DNA from: a virus
Direction: 5' to 3' (one strand)
Virus record (IMG/VR): IMGVR_UViG_3300025889_000192
Coordinates: 1-47,491 of that record
DNA length: 47,491 bases
The position numbers and the translations under genes are program-made. The notes under the pieces were generated by a model. The model had not been told where the DNA came from and made no database searches. It saw nothing but the letters and a program-made list of their open reading frames with translations. Positions within the stretch are counted from its first letter, which is position 1, and the number at the start of each line of letters is the position of its first letter. Shown piece by piece: positions 32,811 through 41,835 of the stretch.

Positions 32811-33664
32811 AACCCAAACTCTCTACAAAAATTATTAAAATCTAACAAATAGTAATTGTCCCAATTATAATTATCATAACTGTCTTGTAGAATGGACACA
32901 TCAAAATTTTTCCAATCATCAACCAATACCATCGGAAAAATTTTTGAAAAATATTCTGTATTAGCACTTCTGTCAACTATCGGAACTGTTTTTAAATATA
33001 AAGATTCCCATAGTCTATGAGTATCTATACCATTTCCTTCTGGACATATGCAAAATTTATATGTAGATAAACTTTTTATATATTCAAATTGTGTTTTATT
33101 TTCCACCCAAGGTATTTGTTGAGAAGATATACTTTCATAACAACTTGGACGTTTAACATCTCTACACCCACCCTCCACAGTAAAATTAAAATAAACAAAA
33201 TTTTCTTTGTGGTTCGGTATTTCTAATCTTTTCCACAAATCAAGATTTCCCCACTCCCAACAATTATTTGCAATACCTATGGGCAAAGGAACAACTCTGT
33301 TATCGTATGTTATTACATTTTGTGCATATATTTTTTTACAATTTGGTATATCAAAATAACGTAATTGATAATCAGAAAATGAAGCATCATTATTATGTAA
33401 AATCAAATTAAAAGGATTGACAAATTTTGACAAAATATCATACATATCAATATGAGATAATTCTGGTATGAGATCATCTACCAAATTATTATTAACATGA
33501 ACCCACGATAGATTATTAAAGTTATCGAAATCAAATTTTGTTACATCTATGTGTTTATCAGAAGGATACAATTCATACGGCATAAATTCTTCTATGCTCA
33601 AATGATGATCACATAAAGATTGAAATTTTTCTCCGGTTATAAGATTATTTAGAATACCATTCAT
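32807..33664 (-). CDS. GT47/exostosin-like glycosyltransferase
   Basis: 285 residues. The C-terminal half is the exostosin-type C-domain: STYKFCICPEGNGIDTHRLW ESLYLKTVPIV (about 202-232), a well-conserved 'cPxGnGxDthRlwEaLylGxiPiv' block of GT-B fold enzymes. The N-terminal half is less conserved, with LSWVHVNNN and VVPLPIGIAN strands. Lacks an obvious signal or membrane segment. ATG at 33664 behind GGAG. Nearest neighbours are SGNH and another transferase, so it likely adds one sugar residue. Confidence 0.75.
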   Translation of the reverse strand: MNGILNNLITGEKFQSLCDHHLSIEEFMPYELYPSDKHIDVTKFDFDNFNNLSWVHVNNNLVDDLIPELSHIDMYDILSKFVNPFNLILHNNDASFSDYQLRYFDIPNCKKIYAQNVITYDNRVVPLPIGIANNCWEWGNLDLWKRLEIPNHKENFVYFNFTVEGGCRDVKRPSCYESISSQQIPWVENKTQFEYIKSLSTYKFCICPEGNGIDTHRLWESLYLKTVPIVDRSANTEYFSKIFPMVLVDDWKNFDVSILQDSYDNYNWDNYYLLDFNNFCREFGL

Positions 33665-34445
33665 TAAAATATCTCCTAATTTTTTTAAACTCTTTTGGAT
33701 CTGATAAATCTATTTCTGGTGCTCCCATTCTTAAAATCGTATCCATCCACGATGCGTGAGTAAATTGAATACTATGAGGTGTTAGTCCATAGTCTCTACA
33801 ATATTCTCCCATTTGTACGCCTGGACCCATAAGTTGATAATTTAAATAACCGTGTCTATCATTTTTAAATTTAGAAAATTCGTGTATAGTTTTTTGTCTA
33901 TAGTTATATAAATTTATCAAAATATCTATGGTATAAGAATTTGCGTAAAAACAGGTATCATTAACATTTATCATGTTACATTCAAATTGTAATTCTCCCA
34001 TGTGTGTAGTATATAAAAAACCATCTATCAAATATAAATTTGAAAAATTATAATCTGGATCAAAAACTAAATCTGGTCTTGTTTTGATAACAATGTCATA
34101 TTCAGTATTTGTTTCTAGTTCATATTCTTTTTTTAACATAAACGACTGAACCATACTATAAAACAAACACATCCAATGATCATTTTCATAAAAAAATTTT
34201 GTTGGTTTGGGATCAAATATAATTTTTTTTGGTTCATACCAATTAATAAATTCTGAAAATTCCCCCTCGGATATAGTTCGTTCTAAATAATCATGTGTAG
34301 ACCCACCAGTTCTATCTGCACTAGTTGTCCATGTGTGAATAAAATAATCAACCGTGTGTTCTCCCATTTGCCAAAATTTCTTTTGATTTTCTTTGGCTCG
34401 GGCCCACTCTCTTAATTGACCACTCATACATACTGCTATTTTCAT
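33645..34445 (-). CDS. Glycosyltransferase-like protein, 'VCxSGxxR' family (3)
   Basis: 266 residues. Starts KIAVCMSGQLREW; then DYFIHTWTTSADRTGGSTH, YDIVIKTRPDLVFDPDYNF for the acidic site, and NYQLMGPGVQMGEYC. Best-preserved member of the three paralogs. ATGA overlap with the 155-residue gene upstream and an overlap of 20 bases with the GT47-like gene downstream. The family recurs in marine phage and bacterial polysaccharide clusters from memory, without a known acceptor. Confidence 0.58.
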   Translation of the reverse strand: MKIAVCMSGQLREWARAKENQKKFWQMGEHTVDYFIHTWTTSADRTGGSTHDYLERTISEGEFSEFINWYEPKKIIFDPKPTKFFYENDHWMCLFYSMVQSFMLKKEYELETNTEYDIVIKTRPDLVFDPDYNFSNLYLIDGFLYTTHMGELQFECNMINVNDTCFYANSYTIDILINLYNYRQKTIHEFSKFKNDRHGYLNYQLMGPGVQMGEYCRDYGLTPHSIQFTHASWMDTILRMGAPEIDLSDPKEFKKIRRYFNEWYSK

Positions 34446-34909
34446 ATTTCTCTCAACCGTATTCTGTGAAATCTACATAGTTCATATAATGTTTTTGTTC
34501 TTTTGGGTCGTCTTCTTTGTGCTAAAATCCATAATACAAAACTACCACAATATAATAAATCATCTTTAGCATAACATATTTCTATTTCACTATCACCTGA
34601 CGGTATACCATCTACATTAAAATACGGAGTATGTTTAAAATCATTACAATATAAGCTGTTATCATCTAATGGAAGTTTTATTAGAAAATCAAAAGAAACA
34701 TCGGTATTATTATTTAATATAATATGTCCATTAAATATCTCGTCTTTGTCTAGTTCATATTTTTTAATATCAAAACAAATTTTTTCAAATGTTAACTCCG
34801 GCGTTATTGTGTAAACTATAAAATTGTTTGGAAGAGTGCCTAATAAATTTTTGTCTACTTCCTCGCCCAAAATTAGAGTAAATTTTCCATTAAAATATTT
34901 ATGGTTCAT
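34442..34909 (-). CDS. Hypothetical protein
   Basis: 155 residues with no recognised motif. N-terminal half is beta-rich (KFTLILGEEVD, NFIVYTITPE), with an acidic centre (ISFDFLIKLPLDDN-like) and a C-terminal basic end (ILAQRRRPKRTKTLYELCRFHRIRLREI) that could bind nucleic acid or membrane phosphates. No signal peptide. Translational coupling to the transferase on each side suggests it belongs to the glycan operon. Function unassigned. Confidence 0.5.
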   Translation of the reverse strand: MNHKYFNGKFTLILGEEVDKNLLGTLPNNFIVYTITPELTFEKICFDIKKYELDKDEIFNGHIILNNNTDVSFDFLIKLPLDDNSLYCNDFKHTPYFNVDGIPSGDSEIEICYAKDDLLYCGSFVLWILAQRRRPKRTKTLYELCRFHRIRLREI

Positions 34910-36194
34910 TTAATAACCTCATTTTTAATTCACTGTCAACATCAAAATTAGCTATAACATTTACATTATGTTGTAAAACCTCTTTCATCTCAACATACAT
35001 CTCTAACAATTCTTCGTTGCTCTTTTGAGAAACTTCACACACAACCCTTATTACCTCACGTAATCTGTCCCACGGATCTTCTATGTCGTCATATCCCTCA
35101 TCCCACCAATTATAAAATGTTTTAAAACCATAATTTCGTAATATTGATAGAGATTTATATGGACCAAATTGTATTATTGGGTGACCACAATAAATGGGAT
35201 TGAAGGTAGAACTATGCATATGCATGGAATCATTTTCAAAAGGAAACGCACACATTACTATACTAATAAAACTATTTCTGTAATGAACTGGGTTGAATGG
35301 CAAGTCAGCGTTAAAGAAGCCCACCCCCACGCCGCCTGGGCCATGATTGGTTTCATCGGTATGATCTATATCAAAAGGTATTTTTGATCGTAAATTAACA
35401 ATATTATCTTCCTCTAAATACTGTGAAAATTGTGTGAACGCGTCTAAAGGTTCGTCAAACATCCTTGGAAAACTTATCAAACATTTATCTAACAATCTTT
35501 CTTTATTTAAAAACAACATAAATACATCTCGCTCAGGCCGACCAGTTCTGTTTATTTTTAAAAATGGTTTTATTGTATGTAAATTTTTTGTTTTATAATC
35601 TATTTCTTCATCAATACATACCCGACTAGGCAAATGATTTAAATGAATCAATCTCTTAACATCACCCACATTATACATATAAGAAATTACATTGATATGA
35701 CTTTTTCTATTTGTTGTTTGTAACCACTCCATGTGTTGTTTTTCTGCTAACAAATTATTAGTAACAAAATATATATTTTTTGGTGGTAAATTTAGTTCAT
35801 CAATACTATTATAAAATGGAATCAAAAAGTCGTCATCTTTAATTGTTTTCCCTTCTAATGTATTGTCAAAAACTAATTTACATTTATCATGTCTAACCGC
35901 ATCTAATATGTGAGATGGAATCACATCTATATTTCTAGACCACAACTCTTGATTGTAATGAGTAGTAACAAAATAAAAAAATTGTTCATCTGATAATACC
36001 CGTCTTACCGTATTCATATTTATTATATCTGGCATACTAGACTGACTAAACAAGGGTCTAAACATCCAATCACCATGATTATCTTGTTCTGGAATATACT
36101 CTTCGTCATCTACTGCATTGTATATTTGTCTAACATACGACGACATATTATGCATATCAGTTTGATTAAACTTATCTATTAGAGCTTTATTCAT
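34899..36194 (-). CDS. Glycosyltransferase-like protein
   Basis: 431 residues from ATG 36194. The C-terminal block STFNPIYCGHPIIQFGPYKS and LSILRNYGFKTFYNWWDEGYDDIEDPWDRL follows a pattern I recall from marine phage proteins, '(S)EKTFKPI..gHPFI.fG....L..Lr..GFkTF...wDEsYD.i.d', thought to be GT-B-like transferases. N-terminal half has no clear motif (IYFVTNNLLAEKQHMEWL). The chosen ATG has AAAGGA eight bases upstream and overlaps the previous stop as ATGA; an earlier in-frame start at 36233 lacks such a site. Transferase assignment is from recall and position only. Confidence 0.55.
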   Translation of the reverse strand: MNKALIDKFNQTDMHNMSSYVRQIYNAVDDEEYIPEQDNHGDWMFRPLFSQSSMPDIINMNTVRRVLSDEQFFYFVTTHYNQELWSRNIDVIPSHILDAVRHDKCKLVFDNTLEGKTIKDDDFLIPFYNSIDELNLPPKNIYFVTNNLLAEKQHMEWLQTTNRKSHINVISYMYNVGDVKRLIHLNHLPSRVCIDEEIDYKTKNLHTIKPFLKINRTGRPERDVFMLFLNKERLLDKCLISFPRMFDEPLDAFTQFSQYLEEDNIVNLRSKIPFDIDHTDETNHGPGGVGVGFFNADLPFNPVHYRNSFISIVMCAFPFENDSMHMHSSTFNPIYCGHPIIQFGPYKSLSILRNYGFKTFYNWWDEGYDDIEDPWDRLREVIRVVCEVSQKSNEELLEMYVEMKEVLQHNVNVIANFDVDSELKMRLLNEP

Positions 36195-37027
36195 ATAACA
36201 TCCTTTATGTGATTGTAAACAACGTTTGCCCAAATTTTATGACCCTCTCTGTTTGGGTGATGTTGATCTGGTTCAAATAAATTATCATGTCCGTTTTCCA
36301 TCAATGTCATAATATGATTTCTAAAAGATCCTTTTATAAAAATTTGATCGTAAAGTTTGCTAAAATTTTTTACTGTACTTTTATTTATAGAAGCCTGTCC
36401 TGTTAAGTCATCCATCAAATCTGACTTATAAAAAATACCCACAAAATCATTATCGACACTCATTTCATACGGAGTCTTTTCTAAATCAAATTTACACTCG
36501 TAAAACGCATTAAAAAATATATGTTTGATATTTTTATCTTTCAAAAAATAATGTAACAAATAGTTTTGTTGTATATGTCTAGTAATAAATTCCGCTTGGT
36601 TCCAAAAATATTGTATATATGTTTTGTAAAAATCTTGTATATCTTTCTTTGTGTTAATAGTACATTCAAAAAAAGATGGGTATAATGTTTCCCACCCTGT
36701 GTGTTCTATTGATGTGTAATAAAAATCTTTTCGTTCGGGGGAAGACCACCCCACTATGACAAATAATTCTTCTGGAGAATATAATTCCTCTTCTAAAAAA
36801 TAATTTATGTTATCAATTATTCTTCTACACACACCGTCATTAGAACTGCCGGCTCGAGCAATATTTAGCACAGGAATGTTTGATAATTTTTCTAAATCAT
36901 TTGGCCACAATTTTGACAATCTATAATCATCGTTTCTTTCGTCATTAACATTAGTTGTATCTATTGTTGGATCAATCATGTCACCAGCGGTCCAACTATC
37001 CCCATCGCAAAGTATCAATTTAATCAT
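36191..37027 (-). CDS. SGNH/GDSL-like hydrolase (paralog E)
   Basis: 278 residues. LILCDGDSWTAGDMID is block I with GDS; NIARAGSSNDGVCRRII matches the Gly-Asn block; LFEPDQHHPNREGHKIWANVV carries Asp-x-His block V. Similar in order to paralog A. Coupled ATGA overlap to both the glycosyltransferase-like gene and the 303-residue gene. Fifth SGNH-like copy in the block. Confidence 0.72.
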   Translation of the reverse strand: MIKLILCDGDSWTAGDMIDPTIDTTNVNDERNDDYRLSKLWPNDLEKLSNIPVLNIARAGSSNDGVCRRIIDNINYFLEEELYSPEELFVIVGWSSPERKDFYYTSIEHTGWETLYPSFFECTINTKKDIQDFYKTYIQYFWNQAEFITRHIQQNYLLHYFLKDKNIKHIFFNAFYECKFDLEKTPYEMSVDNDFVGIFYKSDLMDDLTGQASINKSTVKNFSKLYDQIFIKGSFRNHIMTLMENGHDNLFEPDQHHPNREGHKIWANVVYNHIKDVI

Positions 37028-37935
37028 AAAATTATTTCCGAAATAATTTGATTTGTCCCTCCAGTATTATCATCCAAAGTTAACTGGTATGTTTTTTTGT
37101 CTAGGTCAAAATTTACTATAAGAAAACTATCCATTCCATTACTATTTTTAAAATTATTCCCCACACTTTGTAAACTAAATTGTTTTTTATTTCTAGGAAT
37201 TTGTGTTAATATGGGATAATCATTTCCACTCATACCACACATGAACAACCTATGCATTCCATTCACTAAAAATTTTGTAGTAAAAAAATTTGTATTTGGA
37301 AACACTAGACCATTTTGTAACATTGTTCTGAATCCCAATATTGGAAAATCCCAATTCCAATTTAAATATTTTTTATCAAATTCATCTATCTTATTTTCTA
37401 TTTCTTGTAAATCATTCCAATCTTTTATTTCACTGATAAATTTTCTGGAAATTTCCATACTCCAATAATTTCCATCATCATCTATATTAGAAGTAGAGTG
37501 CATATAATTTACAATTACGTCATTTGGAATTGTAAAATATAAAAAATTTTTTTCTATTTCATCATTAATCAACGGAACAAAGTAATGTTCATATAAACAC
37601 AAATGTTCAAATGGTGGTTTTATTGCTAAATCTCTCCACTGATAATTACAAGTCGAACCAATTTGTTTGTCGGTGTATTTATTTCTAAATAATGGTTGAC
37701 CATTAGGATATAAACATATCTGATGGTTGTTACCAATCTTATTAAATTTGAGGTATAGGTCTTGCATTACCTTTATATTTTTATATTTTTTATTGTAATA
37801 AACTAAGTTTCCCGTTTCCCACTGACCAAATTCTAGTAACGTTGAGTAAATACGATATAATAATTCATGTAATGAAATCGTATCAAATATATTTAGATCC
37901 GAAAAATGTGGTTTCCAATAATTTACTCCATTCAC
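37024..37935 (-). CDS. Hypothetical protein
   Basis: 303 residues, aromatic-rich and beta-rich, without signal or membrane segment. LVNGMHRLFMCGMSGNDYP near 225-245 is the only striking block; NGMHRLFM looks like an ordered strand-turn with His-Arg but I do not recognise the family. Start is GTG at 37935, overlapping the stop of the radical SAM gene (GTGA). Neighbours are a twitch-type radical SAM enzyme and an SGNH protein; a role in the same pathway is likely but unproven. Confidence 0.5.
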   Translation of the reverse strand: MNGVNYWKPHFSDLNIFDTISLHELLYRIYSTLLEFGQWETGNLVYYNKKYKNIKVMQDLYLKFNKIGNNHQICLYPNGQPLFRNKYTDKQIGSTCNYQWRDLAIKPPFEHLCLYEHYFVPLINDEIEKNFLYFTIPNDVIVNYMHSTSNIDDDGNYWSMEISRKFISEIKDWNDLQEIENKIDEFDKKYLNWNWDFPILGFRTMLQNGLVFPNTNFFTTKFLVNGMHRLFMCGMSGNDYPILTQIPRNKKQFSLQSVGNNFKNSNGMDSFLIVNFDLDKKTYQLTLDDNTGGTNQIISEIIL

Positions 37936-39368
37936 GATGCATCTCTACAAAAATAATAAAACCCTGCATATTCAGGAAATACTTCAAGAAAATTAGTATC
38001 TCTTCTCTTATCATATTCATCAATATATGCTGCAAAATTTCTTCGTTGTTCTATATTTTGGGGTTTATCAATTCCCATTTGTTCTCTTATCAAGAAATAC
38101 AGTCTTTCCATTCTGTGGATTTCATGTTCATAAAACCCACATCCTGCTAAAGCGAACCACTCACTAACCTGTTGATGTCTATACATGAATGATACCGATT
38201 CTTCTACATAAGGTAAGAAGTTTTCTGTTAAAATCCAAGCAGATAACATGGGAGGAAATCTTAGATAGGGAATATCTACACTCAACGGAACATTAAATCC
38301 TCTATCAGATTTCATTTTATAAACATATTTTTGTTTAAGTTCAAACATATCCCGTAAGAAATCTGTAAATGTGGTAACCGACAAAAGATTGTAAGTTGAC
38401 ATTAACGTAACTTGACTGTAAGGTACTTCACTCAAAATTCTATCTACATTACCTAACCAATAATCATAGTTCAAACCAAACCTAATATATTCAGCTTTTT
38501 TGCCATGGGCTTCATTGCTTGTAAAACACTTGAAATTTTTAACAGCTCTATTTTCTTGAATGATACTCATCTTTTCAATAAATTTGTCTATAATTTCTTT
38601 GGGAACCCCTAAATTTGTATTTACATTGAATTCCAGTTGTGGTTGTGGATTTTCAATAAGATAATCTAATACTTTAAATGTGTTCTTACTTAAGAGTGGT
38701 TCTCCCCCAGTAATTCTAAAAGTATGCATATGTCTAACCGCGTCGGGCCACCATTTCCAAAACGCTTCGATATATGGGTTATATTCTGATTGTAATATGG
38801 GCAGACCTTCATTTTCCACACGATCAATTACATTGAAATTAAGGGTTGGTAGTTCATAAGGACCATGTTTTTTAATCTCCTGCATCCATGTAGTCGAATA
38901 AAATGGAGAACAATAAGCGCACTTGAAATTACAAGTTGTATCAAAATCAACCTCAACATATGATGGGTTTACATTTGTGTCCCAAGGCATACTCTGAATT
39001 TGGGATAAATGAGGAAGGGCCCACGGCTCAGAACTTTTAACAATTCTATCACTAAACAATTCACCACCGTCTTCACTCTGTGGGGTGTCTTCAACTCTCC
39101 AACAATAATCACATTCTGTTGGACGTTCTCCGGTTAACATCTGTCTACGTAATTGTTTCTTATAGTTCGTATTGTGAAGAGCAGACGGATTATCTTTCAA
39201 TTCATCAAGTGGAATGGTGTGAACTCTTGGGTGGTGACAACTATGTGTTGTTCCATTTCCCAAATGAATTGTTACTTGATGCCATTTTGCTACACACATT
39301 GATGGACTTATTACATCTAATTGTTTTTTAACATTTTTAAACGATTGTATTGCTTGTCCTTTTGCCAT
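37932..39368 (-). CDS. Radical SAM protein with N-terminal twitch-like cysteines
   Basis: 478 residues. The radical SAM motif TTCNFKCAYCSPF has Cys146, Cys150, Cys153. In front of it lie Cys25, Cys44 (THSCHHP), and Cys86/Cys89 (ECDYCWRVED), the pattern of an auxiliary Fe-S cluster; placing this twitch-like part before the barrel is the reverse of the usual SPASM order. GGEPLLSKN is the barrel's GGE. The C-terminal third continues without repeated Cys clusters. I recall similar 'twitch domain' radical SAM proteins in marine phage polysaccharide loci. ATG 39368; the previous gene's stop overlaps its start. Function: modification of an unknown sugar or peptide. Confidence 0.78.
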   Translation of the reverse strand: MAKGQAIQSFKNVKKQLDVISPSMCVAKWHQVTIHLGNGTTHSCHHPRVHTIPLDELKDNPSALHNTNYKKQLRRQMLTGERPTECDYCWRVEDTPQSEDGGELFSDRIVKSSEPWALPHLSQIQSMPWDTNVNPSYVEVDFDTTCNFKCAYCSPFYSTTWMQEIKKHGPYELPTLNFNVIDRVENEGLPILQSEYNPYIEAFWKWWPDAVRHMHTFRITGGEPLLSKNTFKVLDYLIENPQPQLEFNVNTNLGVPKEIIDKFIEKMSIIQENRAVKNFKCFTSNEAHGKKAEYIRFGLNYDYWLGNVDRILSEVPYSQVTLMSTYNLLSVTTFTDFLRDMFELKQKYVYKMKSDRGFNVPLSVDIPYLRFPPMLSAWILTENFLPYVEESVSFMYRHQQVSEWFALAGCGFYEHEIHRMERLYFLIREQMGIDKPQNIEQRRNFAAYIDEYDKRRDTNFLEVFPEYAGFYYFCRDAS

Positions 39369-40000
39369 TATTTATATCCTATTGTCATAAACCTGTGATA
39401 AATTCCACTTTCTTTCATACATTCAAGCTTCCCCGACCAGAGTATTTCTCCTAAAGAATTGTTTTCATTAAAACTATCCAAATTTCTATAACATCTAATA
39501 TGATCATAACATTCAAAATAATTATTTCCCTGTAAAATTACAGGAGTTCCGTCAGGAACATTATGTATCCATTGATCGTAAATATTTTGTTCTATATGTT
39601 CTGTGCTAGTATTGATTATCAACTGTGGATTAATGTAATTTGTAAAATTTTCCATATTGGTAGTAATGAAATTTATTTTTTCGTCATAATTACACAACGA
39701 AACTCCCTGTAGAGCACAAAATGGATCTTTATCTATTGTAAAAACTTTGGTAGGAAAATTATCAACTATTAATTGTGCTAAAATTCCATACCAACCACCC
39801 ATAACATAAACATTTCCAGATAATTCTGGAAATAATTTTTTAGTGGTATTTATTAACCACGATTTACTTCTAATCTGACTATCCCAAAAATTTTCTAATA
39901 ATCTAAATCTAATTTCTTCCCTAGAATCACGGATTGAATTCATCCACTGGATAATTCGTTTAGTTTCAATTAAAAGAGTATCATTTTTTTCATCAGACAT
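39368..40000 (-). CDS. SAM-dependent methyltransferase-like (class I)
   Basis: 210 residues. NVYVMGGWYGILAQLIVDNF is a glycine-rich nucleotide loop with the following acidic FTIDKDPFCA strand; INFITTNMENF and LIINTSTEHI further follow the class I order. I recall such 'GGWYGILA' proteins as methyltransferase-like domains of phage surface loci. The longer frame from TTG 40015 covers the end of the preceding gene; ATG at 40000 is preferred and overlaps it by eight bases. Likely methylates a sugar hydroxyl, though weak conservation leaves a catalytically altered protein possible. Confidence 0.6.
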   Translation of the reverse strand: MSDEKNDTLLIETKRIIQWMNSIRDSREEIRFRLLENFWDSQIRSKSWLINTTKKLFPELSGNVYVMGGWYGILAQLIVDNFPTKVFTIDKDPFCALQGVSLCNYDEKINFITTNMENFTNYINPQLIINTSTEHIEQNIYDQWIHNVPDGTPVILQGNNYFECYDHIRCYRNLDSFNENNSLGEILWSGKLECMKESGIYHRFMTIGYK

Positions 40001-41096
40001 GATATTCCATCTCAAATCTATCCCTCAACCAATCCCAATTTTCAGACTTTCTTAGTAAGGTTCTATCTTCTCTGTTTGCTTCTGCAAATTGATGTCCATC
40101 TTCAGCACCCTTGAGTACCCAATCACTATTGTCACCTTCGGCAAACGCTAACCAACGATCTAACCACTTCTTAGAATTTTTATCATAGTTAAGTGTCAAC
40201 TTTACACACTCACGGAACGCAGTTCTCCACGCTTCAAATGGTGTAGTAGCAAATCTAGCTTCACTAACGGTTCTTGGAATCAATTCAGTTGGACTATATC
40301 CTGTGAAATCCAATCCAAAGTTTTCTGGTGTACTTAGCACAAGTTCTTTGTCATAACATACGATACCCATGTGACCATACTCTAGACGATTACTCATATT
40401 CTTTGCTTGGAACACAACGTGTTTTCCTCTAAAATCACTTACAGGGAAATTAAACACTGATCTATCTGTAAGAAAGTTCTTTCCTGTGACCACGAAGAAC
40501 TGATCGTGGTGGCCACATAGATCAACACAACGATGGAACATTTTTCTTCTTGGAGAAATGTTATCCATTCGCATAGCCCAAGGAACCATCTTAACTAAAT
40601 GTTCCCAATTTTCGTCTGCATTACTTTCTCCATTGGAAGCAAAGAATACAGGAATAGGACGTTCTTCTGAACGCTCCATACGTTGTTCCATCATATGTAA
40701 AGCGACCAAAGGAACACATTCGGCAACAACCTTTTCGGGCCAATCCCACGGGTTCTCGCTTTCCTTTTTCCATTTTTCTAACGTTTCTTTTGATCCAGCC
40801 CAACCAACGATGGTTTGGTTTTCTCCTTGAGAAACTACAAACACCAACGGAATCTCAATGTGAGCCCAATCACCATCTTTATAATGATATAGTTTTTTCT
40901 CTGCATCAACTGCATCAACAATATTAATATAATCCATAGGTGTAAGTTCATGGTCACCCAACTGAACCCAACCCTTAGAAGACTTTACCATTTCAACAAA
41001 ATCTTCAAACCAACCTAAAGATCTAACCCAAGGTTTAGTTTCTATGATCCAATGTTTATTGAACAGATCACTATGTGCTAGCCACGTTTCATTCAT
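39993..41096 (-). CDS. Conserved hypothetical protein of the glycan block
   Basis: 367 residues, acidic, tryptophan-rich. The central segment IPVFFASNGESNADENWEHL then MDNISPRRKMFHRCVDL and FFVVTGKNFLTDRSVF fits a pattern I recall from phage glycosyltransferase-like proteins ('SNGEpnAdenwehl...RvdgvkgR..ay..aa..s.t..ffav...'), but I cannot confirm it. The C-terminal half (SPTELIPRTVSEARFATTPFEAWRTAFRECVKL) is helical. Overlaps the GT gene by eight bases. Called hypothetical here because no catalytic residue is identified. Confidence 0.5.
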   Translation of the reverse strand: MNETWLAHSDLFNKHWIIETKPWVRSLGWFEDFVEMVKSSKGWVQLGDHELTPMDYINIVDAVDAEKKLYHYKDGDWAHIEIPLVFVVSQGENQTIVGWAGSKETLEKWKKESENPWDWPEKVVAECVPLVALHMMEQRMERSEERPIPVFFASNGESNADENWEHLVKMVPWAMRMDNISPRRKMFHRCVDLCGHHDQFFVVTGKNFLTDRSVFNFPVSDFRGKHVVFQAKNMSNRLEYGHMGIVCYDKELVLSTPENFGLDFTGYSPTELIPRTVSEARFATTPFEAWRTAFRECVKLTLNYDKNSKKWLDRWLAFAEGDNSDWVLKGAEDGHQFAEANREDRTLLRKSENWDWLRDRFEMEYHV

Positions 41097-41835
41097 CTTT
41101 CGTTACCTTATTTTTATTGATTCTTTTTGTTACTGTCTTAGAAGAATCTTCTTTTTTAGACTCTTGTATTTTTTTAATTTTTTCTTGATTTGTTCCAATG
41201 TTTGGACCAAATGCCCACTGACCGATATGTCTAATCTGATATGAAAGGTTCATGTCTACCATTATTTTATGTCCAGCGTCTCTCAGTTTCTTTTGAAAAT
41301 AGAAGTCTTCACCGTGCCAATCGCCTTTGTAATATTCAAACTCGAAGAAAGGTCTTTGTAAATCTTTGATCGCTTCTGGCTTTACCATGAAACACCCCAT
41401 ACCGATCCCCTCGACCTCTTCTAACTTGTCTGAAGGTTCTAGAGGTAACCAACTATCCCAATCACCTCTTTTCTTGTAGGCGACCGTCTGGAGGGGTAGG
41501 GCACGTTTCATGTAATTACAACACACAACAGGCAAATCATGCGCCATCATTCTAATAGCAGTAGTCGAGGGAAACATCATATCCGAATCCAACCAAAGAG
41601 CGTAATCAGCTTTTAGTCTGATCGCTTCCGACATTAATTTTTCACGTTGAGAAACTAGAATCGTACTTTGATCATACATTACGTGAATATCATGTCCCGC
41701 TTCTATAGTAGCTTTAACCATTTCTACTAAGGACGCCGTAAAAAGACTGAACACTGTATCTCGACATGGAATTAAAACTACTATTTTCTTTTTACCCGTT
41801 GAATACCTTGTAGAATCAAATATATTCTGGCTCAT
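41089..41835 (-). CDS. Glycosyltransferase, GT-A fold (family 2-like)
   Basis: 248 residues. The core is KIVVLIPCRDTVFSLFTASL, then HVMYDQSTILVSQREKLM, LWLDSDMMFP with DSD at 83-85 binding metal and UDP-sugar, and GMGCFMVKPEAI. This is a common phage transferase family. A Lys/Glu-rich tail follows (KEDSSKTVTKRINKNK). First transferase of the block in transcription order, coupled to the 151-residue gene upstream. Could act on the host envelope or a virion protein. Confidence 0.8.
   Translation of the reverse strand: MSQNIFDSTRYSTGKKKIVVLIPCRDTVFSLFTASLVEMVKATIEAGHDIHVMYDQSTILVSQREKLMSEAIRLKADYALWLDSDMMFPSTTAIRMMAHDLPVVCCNYMKRALPLQTVAYKKRGDWDSWLPLEPSDKLEEVEGIGMGCFMVKPEAIKDLQRPFFEFEYYKGDWHGEDFYFQKKLRDAGHKIMVDMNLSYQIRHIGQWAFGPNIGTNQEKIKKIQESKKEDSSKTVTKRINKNKVTKDE

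Noticed and set aside
29183-39375. TATAAATA octamers as late promoters inside the glycan block
   Set aside because: Several lie inside coding sequence or over start codons (for example at about 39368-39375), as expected by chance in AT-rich DNA; only the one in a gap at 42809 is kept at low confidence.
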